A stretch of DNA of 8,796 nt. It comes from Azoarcus sp. GTDB lineage: Bacteria; Pseudomonadota; Gammaproteobacteria; Burkholderiales; Rhodocyclaceae. This document shows, one piece after another, positions 1 to 6,414 of the stretch (within the stretch, counting starts at the first letter, position 1; each line of letters begins with the position of its first letter). The notes under the pieces are model-generated. The model searched no databases and was not told the origin of the DNA. It saw only the letters and a program-made list of their open reading frames with translations. Position numbers and translations under genes: made by a program. Where the stretch lies: assembly GCA_031282905.1 (NCBI GenBank), contig JAITCV010000093.1, positions 1-8,796 on the forward strand. Reading direction: 5' to 3'.

Positions 1-269
1 CCCTGCCCAGTGGGTGTTTCGTGGCTCGCCGCCCGAAGCTGCCAGATCATTTGACGAACATCTCGGGGAAAAACGGCCTTTCTGGCCTTGATCAGCAGGA
101 CGAAGGATTTATCGGCGACGTGCAGATCGACCTGGGCATCGTATTCACGGTCGCCGTACTTGTGCGGAAACTCCCGATGGTCGAGATCAGCCTCCACTTC
201 GGGAAGCGCGCGCAATGCGTCCACGAAGCTGACAATCAACTGCTGTTCGGTCAGGGTGGATTCAGGCAT
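1..269 (-). CDS. AbiEi-like antitoxin/regulator, N-terminal part (3' end outside window)
   Basis: This open frame starts at the ATG at 269-267 and runs off the left edge without a stop, giving 89 residues. The start region reads MPESTLTEQQLIVSFVDAL, followed by a segment with YDAQVDLHV (about residues 44-52) and PRDVRQMIWQLR (about 70-81). This resembles the restriction-endonuclease-like N-terminal domain of proteins annotated as type IV toxin-antitoxin AbiEi-family antitoxins, in which a conserved Asp strand is followed by a hydrophobic strand ending in E-x-K. Here that second position reads LLIKARK, so the usual acidic residue seems replaced by lysine; nuclease activity is therefore doubtful. 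No Shine-Dalgarno stronger than a short purine run is visible. If it is an AbiEi homologue it would autorepress its promoter and an AbiEii nucleotidyltransferase toxin could lie further left; that gene is not in view. The family assignment is from remembered sequence similarity, not a search. Confidence 0.55.
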   Translation of the reverse strand, partial: MPESTLTEQQLIVSFVDALRALPEVEADLDHREFPHKYGDREYDAQVDLHVADKSFVLLIKARKAVFPRDVRQMIWQLRAASHETPTGQ

Positions 270-286
270 GGAACACCACAGCTTCG

Positions 287-302
287 TTTACTGTTCAGTA
301 AA
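287..302. promoter_or_regulatory. Inverted repeat 1, candidate operator over the transcription start
   Basis: The sequence reads TTTACTG-TT-CAGTAAA, a perfect 7-bp inverted repeat with a 2-bp centre. It abuts the proposed -10 box of the minus-strand gene (revcomp of 301-306) and would cover its transcription start. A second copy lies at 341-356, on the other side of the promoter. Operator function is inferred from symmetry, duplication and position. Confidence 0.5.
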
Positions 303-331
303 TATAGGCATCCTACCGAATATCCGGTCAA
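301..331 (-). promoter_or_regulatory. Candidate sigma70 promoter of the AbiEi-like gene
   Basis: On the minus strand TTGACC (331-326) is followed after 19 bp by TATATT (306-301), five of six matches to each consensus hexamer. The 19-bp spacer is at the long edge of the usual range, so the promoter may need help or be weak. It lies about 30 bp upstream of the ATG at 269 and between the two inverted repeats. Confidence 0.4.
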
Positions 332-340
332 ATGACCATT

Positions 341-356
341 TTTACTGTGCAGTGAA
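341..356. promoter_or_regulatory. Inverted repeat 2, second operator-like copy
   Basis: The sequence reads TTTACTG-TG-CAGTGAA, the same 7-bp left arm as the copy at 287-302 and one mismatch in the right arm. Start-to-start distance between the copies is 54 bp, about five helical turns. It lies 10 bp upstream of the proposed -35 box. The TAA stop of the integrase fragment (344-342) is inside this element. Confidence 0.45.
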
Positions 357-593
357 AGAAGCTGGGACTACCAGCGCATAGCGGTAAATCTGGTTGAGGT
401 GGCTGCGCACTTGTTCCGAAATGGAAAGCGCGCCCCTGCGCTCGATTCGGGCGAGGACGGTGAGCAGGTCGGGACGCCGGAGTTCGTGGATCGAGCGCTT
501 TCCCAGAAAAGGCAGAACGTCCCTGCCGAAGATACGCAGCATGGCTGCATGTGCGCCTGCCGCGTGCGCCGAACGAGCAACGCTGACCACGCA
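342..593 (-). pseudogene. Tyrosine recombinase (phage integrase) core-binding domain fragment
   Basis: An open stretch between stops (TAA at 596-594 and TAA at 344-342) encodes about 83 residues. The segment with RIFGRDVLPFLGKRSIHEL, then DLLTVLARIERRGA and a VRSHLNQIYRYA helix, matches the SAM-like core-binding domain of IntS/P4-type integrases, where a 'lW.R.....P.lG..pi..i....ll..l..ie.rg....A.rv......v..yA' pattern is typical. The N-terminal arm-binding (DUF4102) domain and the whole catalytic domain with its R-H-R-Y residues are absent. Homology fades at the YRYAL segment, just before the frame enters the inverted repeat at 341-356. It is therefore a remnant of an integrated element rather than a working gene. 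A GTG at 590 could start translation but nothing supports expression. Confidence 0.72.
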
Positions 594-665
594 TTACACG
601 GAAATCACCCATGCAAAAGTCCGTGACACTGGGAAATAGTGCGGGCATGGGCGGGTCTTGTTCTC

Positions 666-674
666 TGATACCAT
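666..674 (+). promoter_or_regulatory. Weak extended -10 candidate before the spoIIM-like gene
   Basis: TGA-TACCAT matches the TGn-TAnnnT form of an extended -10 element, but no -35 hexamer lies at the right distance and the leader would be only about 17 nt. It is the best promoter-like site seen between the integrase fragment and the operon. The real operon promoter could be elsewhere. Confidence 0.18.
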
Positions 675-697
675 CCGCGCTCATCGGGGGGAGCGCG

Positions 698-1720
698 ATG
701 AAGGAAAGTCAGTTCGTTCAACTGCGGCAAGATGAATGGCAGGCGTGGGATCGTTGGCTGGGCGAGACGGGAACCCGCCGGGAGACGCGCGGCAAGGCGG
801 TGGCGGAACCCGCGATTACGCCCGATGTGTTGCCAGCGTCCTACCGCCGGTTGTGCCACGATCTTTCGCTGGCGCGCGACCGGCATTATTCGAGCGCGCT
901 GACCGATGTGCTGCAACAGCGCGTGCTGGCGGCTCACCAGCGGGTGTATGGCGCGCGCCGCCGCTTGGGCGGGGATTGGGTGGCATTCCTGGCCGCCGGG
1001 CTGCCGGCTCTGGTGCGCCGGGAGTGGCGCGTGGTGCTGGCCGCCGCGGCGCTGTTTTTCATCCCCTTGCTGGCGACGCTCGGCTTGTTGCAGATCTATC
1101 CGGATGGCGTGTATTACCTGGTGCCGCCGGAACAGGCGGCGCGATACGAGCGCATGTATTCTCCCGAGGCGAAGCATCTGGGATATCAGCCGTCGCACGA
1201 GGCGGAAAAGGAGTTGCTGATGCTGGCTTTCTACATCGGCCACAACGTGCGGATCGATTTCCAGTGTTTTGCCGGCGGCATCATCTTCGGCTTGGGCAGC
1301 GTGTTCTTCCTGGTCTATAACGGCTTGATGATCGGCGCGGTGGCCGGGCATCTCACGCACATGGGCTTCATCGAAACCTTCTGGGGGTTCGTTGCCGGGC
1401 ACAGCGCGCCCGAACTGATCGGCATCGTGCTCTCCGGCGCTGCCGGTTTGCGCATCGGCATGGCCTTGATCGCGCCAGGCCGCTTGCGACGTGTCGACGC
1501 GCTCAAGGACGCGGCGCGCGTGGCGGTGCGCTTGCTCTACGGCGCGGCCTTGCTGACGTTCAGCGCGGCTTTCATCGAGGCGCTGTGGTCGCCGAGCCGT
1601 GAGATGCCTTTCGGCTTCAAGATCGGCGTCGGCCTCATCCTGTGGGGAATATTGCTGGCTTATTTCCTGTTGGCCGGAAGAGAAGGGAAGGGGAGGGCGC
1701 GTGCGGCTCGATCACATTGA
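698..1720 (+). CDS. SpoIIM/DUF95-family multipass membrane protein
   Basis: This 340-residue protein opens a MoxR-type operon. The start at 698 is chosen because a purine run (GGGGGGAG, 685-692) precedes it at proper spacing; the frame is open upstream to 611 but without a ribosome site. The first 105 residues are polar and probably cytoplasmic. Hydrophobic segments are seen near residues 111-131, 188-214, 230-250, 274-296 and 307-326. The hallmark SpoIIM core is present: HNVRIDFQCFAGGIIFGLG (about 182-200), the YNGLMIGAVAGHL stretch (207-219), and GHSAPEL..IVLSGAAGLRIG (234-254). In Bacillus SpoIIM helps engulfment with the SpoIID/SpoIIP hydrolases, but in Gram-negatives the homologues sit next to MoxR, DUF4129 and DUF58 genes and their role is unknown. 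A partner RDD-family gene often precedes this gene; none is seen here. It overlaps the next gene by 20 nt, indicating translational coupling. Confidence 0.9.
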   Translation: MKESQFVQLRQDEWQAWDRWLGETGTRRETRGKAVAEPAITPDVLPASYRRLCHDLSLARDRHYSSALTDVLQQRVLAAHQRVYGARRRLGGDWVAFLAAGLPALVRREWRVVLAAAALFFIPLLATLGLLQIYPDGVYYLVPPEQAARYERMYSPEAKHLGYQPSHEAEKELLMLAFYIGHNVRIDFQCFAGGIIFGLGSVFFLVYNGLMIGAVAGHLTHMGFIETFWGFVAGHSAPELIGIVLSGAAGLRIGMALIAPGRLRRVDALKDAARVAVRLLYGAALLTFSAAFIEALWSPSREMPFGFKIGVGLILWGILLAYFLLAGREGKGRARAARSH

Positions 1721-3236
1721 GCTGGCCTTGCGGCGGCGTTCGCCCTGGGAGGCGATCGACCTTGGCCTGGTGATGGTGAGGCATTGGCGCGGGCCGCTCT
1801 ACCGCGTCTGGCTGATGACCGTGCTGCCGGTTGCCGTCGCCATCCTGGCGCTGCTCTGGCGCTGGCCGCTGGCGGGGATGCTCATCGTGTGGTGGTTGAA
1901 GCCCGTTGCCGACCGCGTGTTGCTCAAGTTCTTTGCCGAGGCGACTTTCGGCGAGCCGCCGACGCCGCGCGAGGTGTGGCGGAGTTTGCCGACGCTGGTC
2001 CGGGAGAGCGGCTTGTTGAGCCGTCTGACCCTGTGGCGTTTTTCTCCTTACCGTTCGTTTGAACTGCCGATGTTGCAACTCGAGGGGCAGCACGGCAAGG
2101 CGTTGCGGTTGCGCCAGCGGGCGCTTTTCCGCAAGGTCTCCGGCTATGCCATCTACCTCATGCAGGTGTGCGCGTGCGTGGTGGTGATTTTCGTGCTTGG
2201 GCAGACGCAACTGGTCGGTTTGCTGATACCCAACGATGTTTGGGGTGGATTTTCATTGCAGAAGCTGTTTCAGGGCGAAGCCAACTTGCTCGAAAGCCAT
2301 TGTTTCAACCTGGCCTGGTTGCTTGCCGAATCGATTGTCGAGCCGTTCTACGTCGCCGGTGGTTTTTCGCTTTACCTCAACCGGCGCAGCGAACTGGAAG
2401 GCTGGGATATCGAGATGGCTTTCCGGAACATGGCCGAGCGTCACGCCGATGAGCCGGCGCGTTCTGGTCCAGCGCGTTCGTCGACACGCGGCGCCGGGTT
2501 GATGGTGGCGGTGGCGGCCTTGTTGCTGGGCGCGCAATTCGTCGTGGCGGCATCCGATGCCTTGGCCGCGCTGGCGCCCGCCGACGAAAAAACGATCGAC
2601 GGCGAAGCCCGTCGCGCGCTTCAGGAGGTGTTGTCCGATCCGGTATTTGGCCGCGAGGTCGAAAAAACGAGCTGGCAGTGGCGCGAAAGCAGTCCAAAAC
2701 AGCCGCCGACGAAACCGCCGCCGCTAGGCAAATATCAGCTCATCAACACCACTACCCTGGCCACGATCACGCGCGGGGTGGTCTTCCTGCTGGTGGCGGC
2801 GGGGCTCGCGGTGGTGCTGGTCATCCTCTACCGCTACTCGGGGCGGCTGGCCGGGAAGCCGCCCAGCCCCGCGCGGGTGCCCGAAAGCTTGTTCGGTCTG
2901 GATTTGCGGCCCTCCTCGCTGCCCGCCGATATTCCCGCGGCGGCCTGGGCGCAAGCCGAGGCCGGGCACATCGCCGCCGCCTTGTCGCTGCTCTATCGCG
3001 GCACGCTGGTGGCGCTGATCGAGCACGACCAGGTGCCGTTCAACGCTGGCGACACGGAAAACGTTTGCCTGCGCCGTTTCGCCAGCCATGGCAGCGATGC
3101 CGCGCGCGCCTATTTTTCCGCCTTGCTGGAGGCGTGGAAGGCGTCGGCCTACGCGGGTTCGCCGCCTGCCCTGGCGGAGGTGAGCATGCTGTGTCAGACG
3201 TGGCGGGAACACTTCGGGCGCGGAGACACGGCATGA
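1701..3236 (+). CDS. DUF4129-domain multipass membrane protein
   Basis: This 511-residue protein is read from GTG at 1701, preceded by GAAGGGGAGG (1687-1696); starting further upstream at 1599 would overlap the previous gene by over 100 nt with an unlikely Ser/Cys-rich leader. Hydrophobic segments lie near residues 35-75 (probably two helices), 150-172, 205-225, 266-285 and 357-377. A soluble stretch rich in Pro and Lys (about 330-343, SPKQPPTKPPPLGK) precedes the last helix. The C-terminal cytoplasmic part, about 405-505, has the DUF4129 pattern: an AEAGHIAAALSLLYRGTL helix followed by a threonine-containing T-E-N segment and a YFSALLEAWKASAY helix. DUF4129 is also found at the C-terminus of bacterial transglutaminase-like proteins, but no transglutaminase domain is present here. 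Its position between SpoIIM-like and DUF4350 genes is the normal order in this cluster. The function is not known; a membrane scaffold or client of MoxR is plausible. Confidence 0.85.
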   Translation: MRLDHIELALRRRSPWEAIDLGLVMVRHWRGPLYRVWLMTVLPVAVAILALLWRWPLAGMLIVWWLKPVADRVLLKFFAEATFGEPPTPREVWRSLPTLVRESGLLSRLTLWRFSPYRSFELPMLQLEGQHGKALRLRQRALFRKVSGYAIYLMQVCACVVVIFVLGQTQLVGLLIPNDVWGGFSLQKLFQGEANLLESHCFNLAWLLAESIVEPFYVAGGFSLYLNRRSELEGWDIEMAFRNMAERHADEPARSGPARSSTRGAGLMVAVAALLLGAQFVVAASDALAALAPADEKTIDGEARRALQEVLSDPVFGREVEKTSWQWRESSPKQPPTKPPPLGKYQLINTTTLATITRGVVFLLVAAGLAVVLVILYRYSGRLAGKPPSPARVPESLFGLDLRPSSLPADIPAAAWAQAEAGHIAAALSLLYRGTLVALIEHDQVPFNAGDTENVCLRRFASHGSDAARAYFSALLEAWKASAYAGSPPALAEVSMLCQTWREHFGRGDTA

Positions 3237-4366
3237 TCCAGCGCATGATCTGGGTGGCGATCGCCGCGGCGTTGCTGCTGTGGATCTTCGCCAATATCGA
3301 ACGGGTGACGGTGCGAAGGCACGAAGGCATGCAAGAGGAAGCGGTGCAAAACCCTTTCCTGGCGGCGGAGCGCCTGTTCTCGCGGCTGGGGCGCAAGATG
3401 AAGCACATCCGGCGCGGCAGCGAGTTCGACGCGCTGGTCGCGGGCGCGAACGGCGTGCTGATCCTGAAGCAGGCGGAGCATACATTCACGCCGCAACAGG
3501 CGGAGCAACTGTTGAAATGGGTCGAGCACGGCGGTTATCTGATTGCCGAGGTGAATGTCTCCGACAAGGCGAATTTCCTGGCGCAAACGTTCGGCGTCGA
3601 GTCGGCGTCGCCCAAGAACAGAGCGAATGCCGCCGACCATGTCGAGGTCGTCCTGCCGGACGATCCACTCCGTTACCGGCTGTTTGCCCGCAGCCGCAGC
3701 CTCCAGGGATTGGCCGTCGGCGGAAAACGCCCGCAATGGCAAGCCGGAGAGGACGGCGCGCAGATGCTGCATTACGCGCATGGGCGTGGCAACGTCACCT
3801 TGGTCGGCAGTCTGTCCTTTCTCGCCAACGGGCAAATTGGCCAGTTCGACCATGCCGAACTGGCCTGGGCGCTGTTGCAGCGCTACCAGCCCGACGGCGT
3901 GATCCACCTGGCCCGCCGCTCGAAATATCCGCCGCTGTGGCGGTGGCTGACGGAATCCGCGTGGATGGCCGTGATCAGTTTCGTCTTGCTCATCGTCCTG
4001 TGGCTGTGGTCGGTGATTCCCCGTTTCGGTGGCCTGCGCGCGGCACCCGAGGCGGCGCGGCGCGATCTGGCCCAGCATCTTTTTGCCATCGGCCGCAGCC
4101 TGTGGCGCGAGGGCGGGCTGGGCTCACTGCGCGAGCGGGTGCGCCAGGAAGTGGCGCAGCGCCTGGCCTTGCGCCATCCGGCACTCGACCGTCGCCCGGC
4201 CAACGAGCGCCGCGCCGCGCTGGCGCGGATGAGCGGCCTGGCCGAGCGGGACATCCGGAAAGCGCTGGACGATAAACAGGCTCTACCGTCGCCGGAAGAT
4301 TTCACGCGGACGATGCGGATTTTGCAACGGCTGGAATGCGGGCAGAAAACCAAGACAATCAAGTGA
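3233..4366 (+). CDS. DUF4350-domain membrane protein
   Basis: This 377-residue protein starts at an ATG sharing the ATGA (3233-3236) with the stop of the DUF4129 gene, so it is almost surely translationally coupled. An N-terminal signal anchor spans about residues 5-21. Residues 40-225 form a predicted alpha/beta periplasmic domain of the DUF4350/GldG-like type, including the strand VLILKQAEHTFTPQQAEQLL and GGYLIAEV (about 75-106) and the GNVTLVGSLSFLAN strand (186-199). A second transmembrane helix lies at about 243-262. The tail (about 270-377) is basic, rich in Arg and Ala, and probably helical and cytoplasmic. DUF4350 proteins normally sit directly before a moxR gene; here 2.2 kb separates them. 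The ABC-transporter-associated GldG resemblance suggests a binding rather than catalytic domain, but no substrate is known. The first residues of the domain are a typical length for the family; no truncation is seen. Confidence 0.8.
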   Translation: MIQRMIWVAIAAALLLWIFANIERVTVRRHEGMQEEAVQNPFLAAERLFSRLGRKMKHIRRGSEFDALVAGANGVLILKQAEHTFTPQQAEQLLKWVEHGGYLIAEVNVSDKANFLAQTFGVESASPKNRANAADHVEVVLPDDPLRYRLFARSRSLQGLAVGGKRPQWQAGEDGAQMLHYAHGRGNVTLVGSLSFLANGQIGQFDHAELAWALLQRYQPDGVIHLARRSKYPPLWRWLTESAWMAVISFVLLIVLWLWSVIPRFGGLRAAPEAARRDLAQHLFAIGRSLWREGGLGSLRERVRQEVAQRLALRHPALDRRPANERRAALARMSGLAERDIRKALDDKQALPSPEDFTRTMRILQRLECGQKTKTIK

Positions 4367-4367
4367 T

Positions 4368-4382
4368 GGCGGCTTTGCCGCC
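4368..4382 (+). terminator. Short GC hairpin after DUF4350 stop, possible weak terminator
   Basis: GGCGGC-TTT-GCCGCC forms a 6-bp stem with a 3-nt loop one base after the TGA stop (4364-4366). The downstream sequence is not a run of T, so classical intrinsic termination is doubtful. It could act as a partial terminator or protect the 3' end of the upstream message. Confidence 0.35.
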
Positions 4383-4452
4383 GCTTGTGTATGGCAGCGG
4401 TCCGCTGGATCGAGCGCGAGAAGCGAAAAATCCATTGATGCAGTCGTCTTGA

Positions 4453-4481
4453 TTGACGCCGCCGCGTGGCGTGGCTAGAAT
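4453..4481 (+). promoter_or_regulatory. Sigma70-type promoter inside the broken operon
   Basis: TTGACG (4453-4458) and TAGAAT (4476-4481) are separated by exactly 17 bp; each matches five of six consensus positions. Transcription would begin near 4488 and produce a leader of about 310 nt before the secreted-protein gene at 4798. It is the best promoter match in the window. It could drive the secreted protein alone or, since no clear terminator follows that gene, also the MoxR and DUF58 genes. Confidence 0.55.
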
Positions 4482-4785
4482 CGTCCGTCATCCATCTCGC
4501 AACCCTCTTGCCAACGATGATTTCCCGCTTCTCCGCCGCCGCCCATGCTCCGCGCCGCGCTTCCATGCGACGGGGCTTGCGCGCGTCTTCCAGCGAGCGA
4601 AAAATTATGAGAAGGCTTGATATTTCGAGACTTGATATCATTTTTGCAAGCAATGGCCTATTCACGCCATGCGAAATAACACCGCCTGCGCTATTTCTGC
4701 TTCTATTTTCACCAATGCCGTCTCCTTTCCGGAAAATGGCATTTCTCATTCATGCGGTCATTCAAAACCGCTTTTCACTTGCCTC

Positions 4786-4791
4786 AAGGAG
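4786..4791 (+). promoter_or_regulatory. Ribosome binding site deciding the start at 4798
   Basis: AAGGAG lies six bases before the ATG at 4798 and is followed directly by a typical signal peptide. The same frame is open upstream to 4669, but that extension has no ribosome site and would bury the signal peptide, so 4798 is the start. Confidence 0.8.
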
Positions 4792-4797
4792 TTTTCC

Positions 4798-6414
4798 ATG
4801 AAGAAGAATGATGCGGTCAAGAGCGTTCGCTTTGGAATGCGGTCCTTGCTTTTGCTGCTTGCGATGGCTTTGCCGGGGTTGGCACAGTCACAAATCAGCT
4901 TGTACGGCAAGACAGATACCAGGGATTACAAGAATCCAGGCAATGCGGATGCAAGTGACGCCACTTATACGCTTGCGCCTGCGGGGTCTCGCAGTGATAT
5001 TGCAGGTATATATGGAGGGAACGCCTTCGCCTTCACGGCCAGCGGCGGCACCGCAACAGCCAGTGACAATCGCGTTACGGTAAGATATTTCGAGAATAAA
5101 AACGCCAGTCCGGCACAGATCACCGCTGGTCATGCGGACAGCAGCGAAAAAACGGCTTTTGCCAACAATAATGCCGCAACGGTCGAAAATTCCTCATGGA
5201 CAAACGTCTTTGGTGGATATGCGTCCACAACGGATGGCTCGTATGTCGAGGCAAACAACAATACGGTCACCCTCAGGAACCTCACCAAGGGCCTGACTGT
5301 ATATGGGGGAGCGGTACGTGGTAATCCCGATTCCAACGCTTTCACGACGGGCAGCGCAAATGGAAACACGGTCACGATCATTGACGGCAATGTGCAGTAC
5401 ATCATCGGCGGAAATCTCGCCAACGGTCATGGGACTGCCACACATAATACGATTACCCTGGAAGGCAACATCACGATCGTATCGAAACTAATCGGCGGGG
5501 AACACTTGCATGAGGATTATTGGTTGATCCATGGATCGACACCCGGCGGCGCTGCCGCCCCGGGAACGTATTGTCTGGATTGCTTCACAGGCAATACCTT
5601 GAACCTCAATGGAGTCAAGAATCTGAATATAGGCGCAGAGACGATCGAAGGGGGTCTCTCAACGGGATATCTTGCAAATTTTGCAACCATGCAGTTCTAC
5701 TTGTCTCCACACATTGCCAACAACGAGACGATATTGAATATCAACGGCTTTGCCAATATCGACCAGACGACGATCAATCTCGACATCTGGGGCGGACAGG
5801 ATTTGACCAGGCTGCGCAACGGAGACGTCATCAAACTGATCTACGCCGGTAAAAAAATGGAAGGCACCGTCAAACTCGGCAAACTCACCGCCCAGGGCGC
5901 CACGCTCCGATACCATTTCGCGGTCTATCAAGAAGGCAACACGCTGTGGGCCCGCCTCGAATCGGCGTCCCCCAGAGGCATGGAACTGCGCAGTTCGATT
6001 CTTGTTTATCACCAGCCGCTATCGGGCATCGCCGCCCAAGCCAGTGTCCTGGCAGGCTACAACTGCGACGTGTTCCAGATACTGCTCGATGTCGAATCCG
6101 GCTACACCGATCTGGCGTTGCTGGAAAGTACGGTGGCAAGCAACGCCAAACACACCTACTCCGATCGCATCGATGCCAGCGCGTCGATGTTCTCATACAC
6201 GCTTTATGGCGCGGAGCCCGTCAAGACGTTCACCTTGGGCCAATTCCTCGGCGGCGCGGCCACGGACAACATCGGCACCGCGACCCTCTTCGGCTATTGT
6301 TTCTCGACCCGCGCCGACGCCCGGGGGTTGTTCTACGACGGCGCGGGTACCTGCCATCTGTCCGGCGGTTCGACCCTCTCGTGCTCCGGGGCGCCCACTA
6401 CGCCATTGTGGTAG
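4798..6414 (+). CDS. Exported autotransporter-passenger-like protein lacking a recognisable beta-barrel
   Basis: This 538-residue protein has a clear Sec signal peptide: basic start (K2, K3, K8, R11, R15), hydrophobic core about 16-27, likely cleavage after GLA (about 27-29) before QSQ. Residues 70-290 hold degenerate repeats: an N-x-V-T-V/L/I strand (near 91, 155, 190, 217, 266) followed by a hydrophobic pair and GG (near 139, 170, 204, 233, 285). This Asn/Thr/Gly pattern is typical of beta-helix passengers of type V autotransporters. Residues 340-386 (GDVIKLIYAGK, then YHFAVYQEGNTLWARL) look like the end of a passenger. In an autotransporter a beta-barrel of roughly 250-300 residues should follow near 390-410; only about 130 residues remain and they show no barrel pattern. 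That tail has four cysteines (423, 501, 519, 529), with two more at 259 and 262, unusual for passengers. Hand counts give 27/60 GC at 5161-5220 but 39/60 at 6241-6300. It sits between DUF4350 and moxR genes, which are usually adjacent. It may be a truncated autotransporter, or a secreted or surface beta-helix protein of its own class; no function is known. Confidence 0.6.
   Translation: MKKNDAVKSVRFGMRSLLLLLAMALPGLAQSQISLYGKTDTRDYKNPGNADASDATYTLAPAGSRSDIAGIYGGNAFAFTASGGTATASDNRVTVRYFENKNASPAQITAGHADSSEKTAFANNNAATVENSSWTNVFGGYASTTDGSYVEANNNTVTLRNLTKGLTVYGGAVRGNPDSNAFTTGSANGNTVTIIDGNVQYIIGGNLANGHGTATHNTITLEGNITIVSKLIGGEHLHEDYWLIHGSTPGGAAAPGTYCLDCFTGNTLNLNGVKNLNIGAETIEGGLSTGYLANFATMQFYLSPHIANNETILNINGFANIDQTTINLDIWGGQDLTRLRNGDVIKLIYAGKKMEGTVKLGKLTAQGATLRYHFAVYQEGNTLWARLESASPRGMELRSSILVYHQPLSGIAAQASVLAGYNCDVFQILLDVESGYTDLALLESTVASNAKHTYSDRIDASASMFSYTLYGAEPVKTFTLGQFLGGAATDNIGTATLFGYCFSTRADARGLFYDGAGTCHLSGGSTLSCSGAPTTPLW

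Larger units (their letters stand above)
4367..4797 (+). other. 431-bp intergenic leader at the operon break
   Basis: No convincing gene was found here. The stretch holds a GC hairpin just after the DUF4350 stop, a good promoter at 4453-4481, a 9-bp direct repeat GCGAAAAAT (4423-4431 and 4597-4605), an 8-bp direct repeat CTTGATAT with 15-bp spacing (4616-4623 and 4631-4638) and a 10-bp palindrome TTTCCGGAAA (4726-4735). Base composition drifts from GC-rich on the left to AT-richer from about 4600 onward, which may mark the edge of inserted DNA. An open frame from the ATG at 4517 to a TGA at 4799-4801 would encode 94 residues and overlaps the next start, but its composition and weak start make it unlikely to be a gene. 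Confidence 0.55.

Noticed and set aside
21..335. 104-residue plus-strand open frame at the left edge
   Set aside because: The opposite strand carries a family-like protein start here and a divergent promoter, so this frame is a shadow.
605..1402. 265-residue open frame on the minus strand
   Set aside because: It lies opposite the well-supported SpoIIM-like gene; its His/Arg/Gln-rich composition is typical of an antisense shadow in GC-rich DNA.
3194..4078. 294-residue minus-strand open frame opposite the DUF4350 gene
   Set aside because: No ribosome site or recognisable domain, and codon structure follows the plus-strand gene; treated as a shadow.
4423..4605. Direct repeat GCGAAAAAT as ends of an insertion
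   Set aside because: Nine bases is too short to be convincing by itself, both copies lie on the same side of the inserted gene, and no transposase or terminal inverted repeat is present.
3883..4749. 288-residue minus-strand open frame spanning the DUF4350 end and the leader
   Set aside because: It crosses a coding and a non-coding stretch with Arg/Ser-rich composition and no domain; unlikely to be a gene.
4517..4801. 94-residue plus-strand open frame in the leader, with its stop overlapping the start at 4798
   Set aside because: The ATGA overlap is tempting as coupling, but there is no Shine-Dalgarno, the N-terminal half is Arg/Ser/Ala-rich shadow-like sequence, and no family is recognised.
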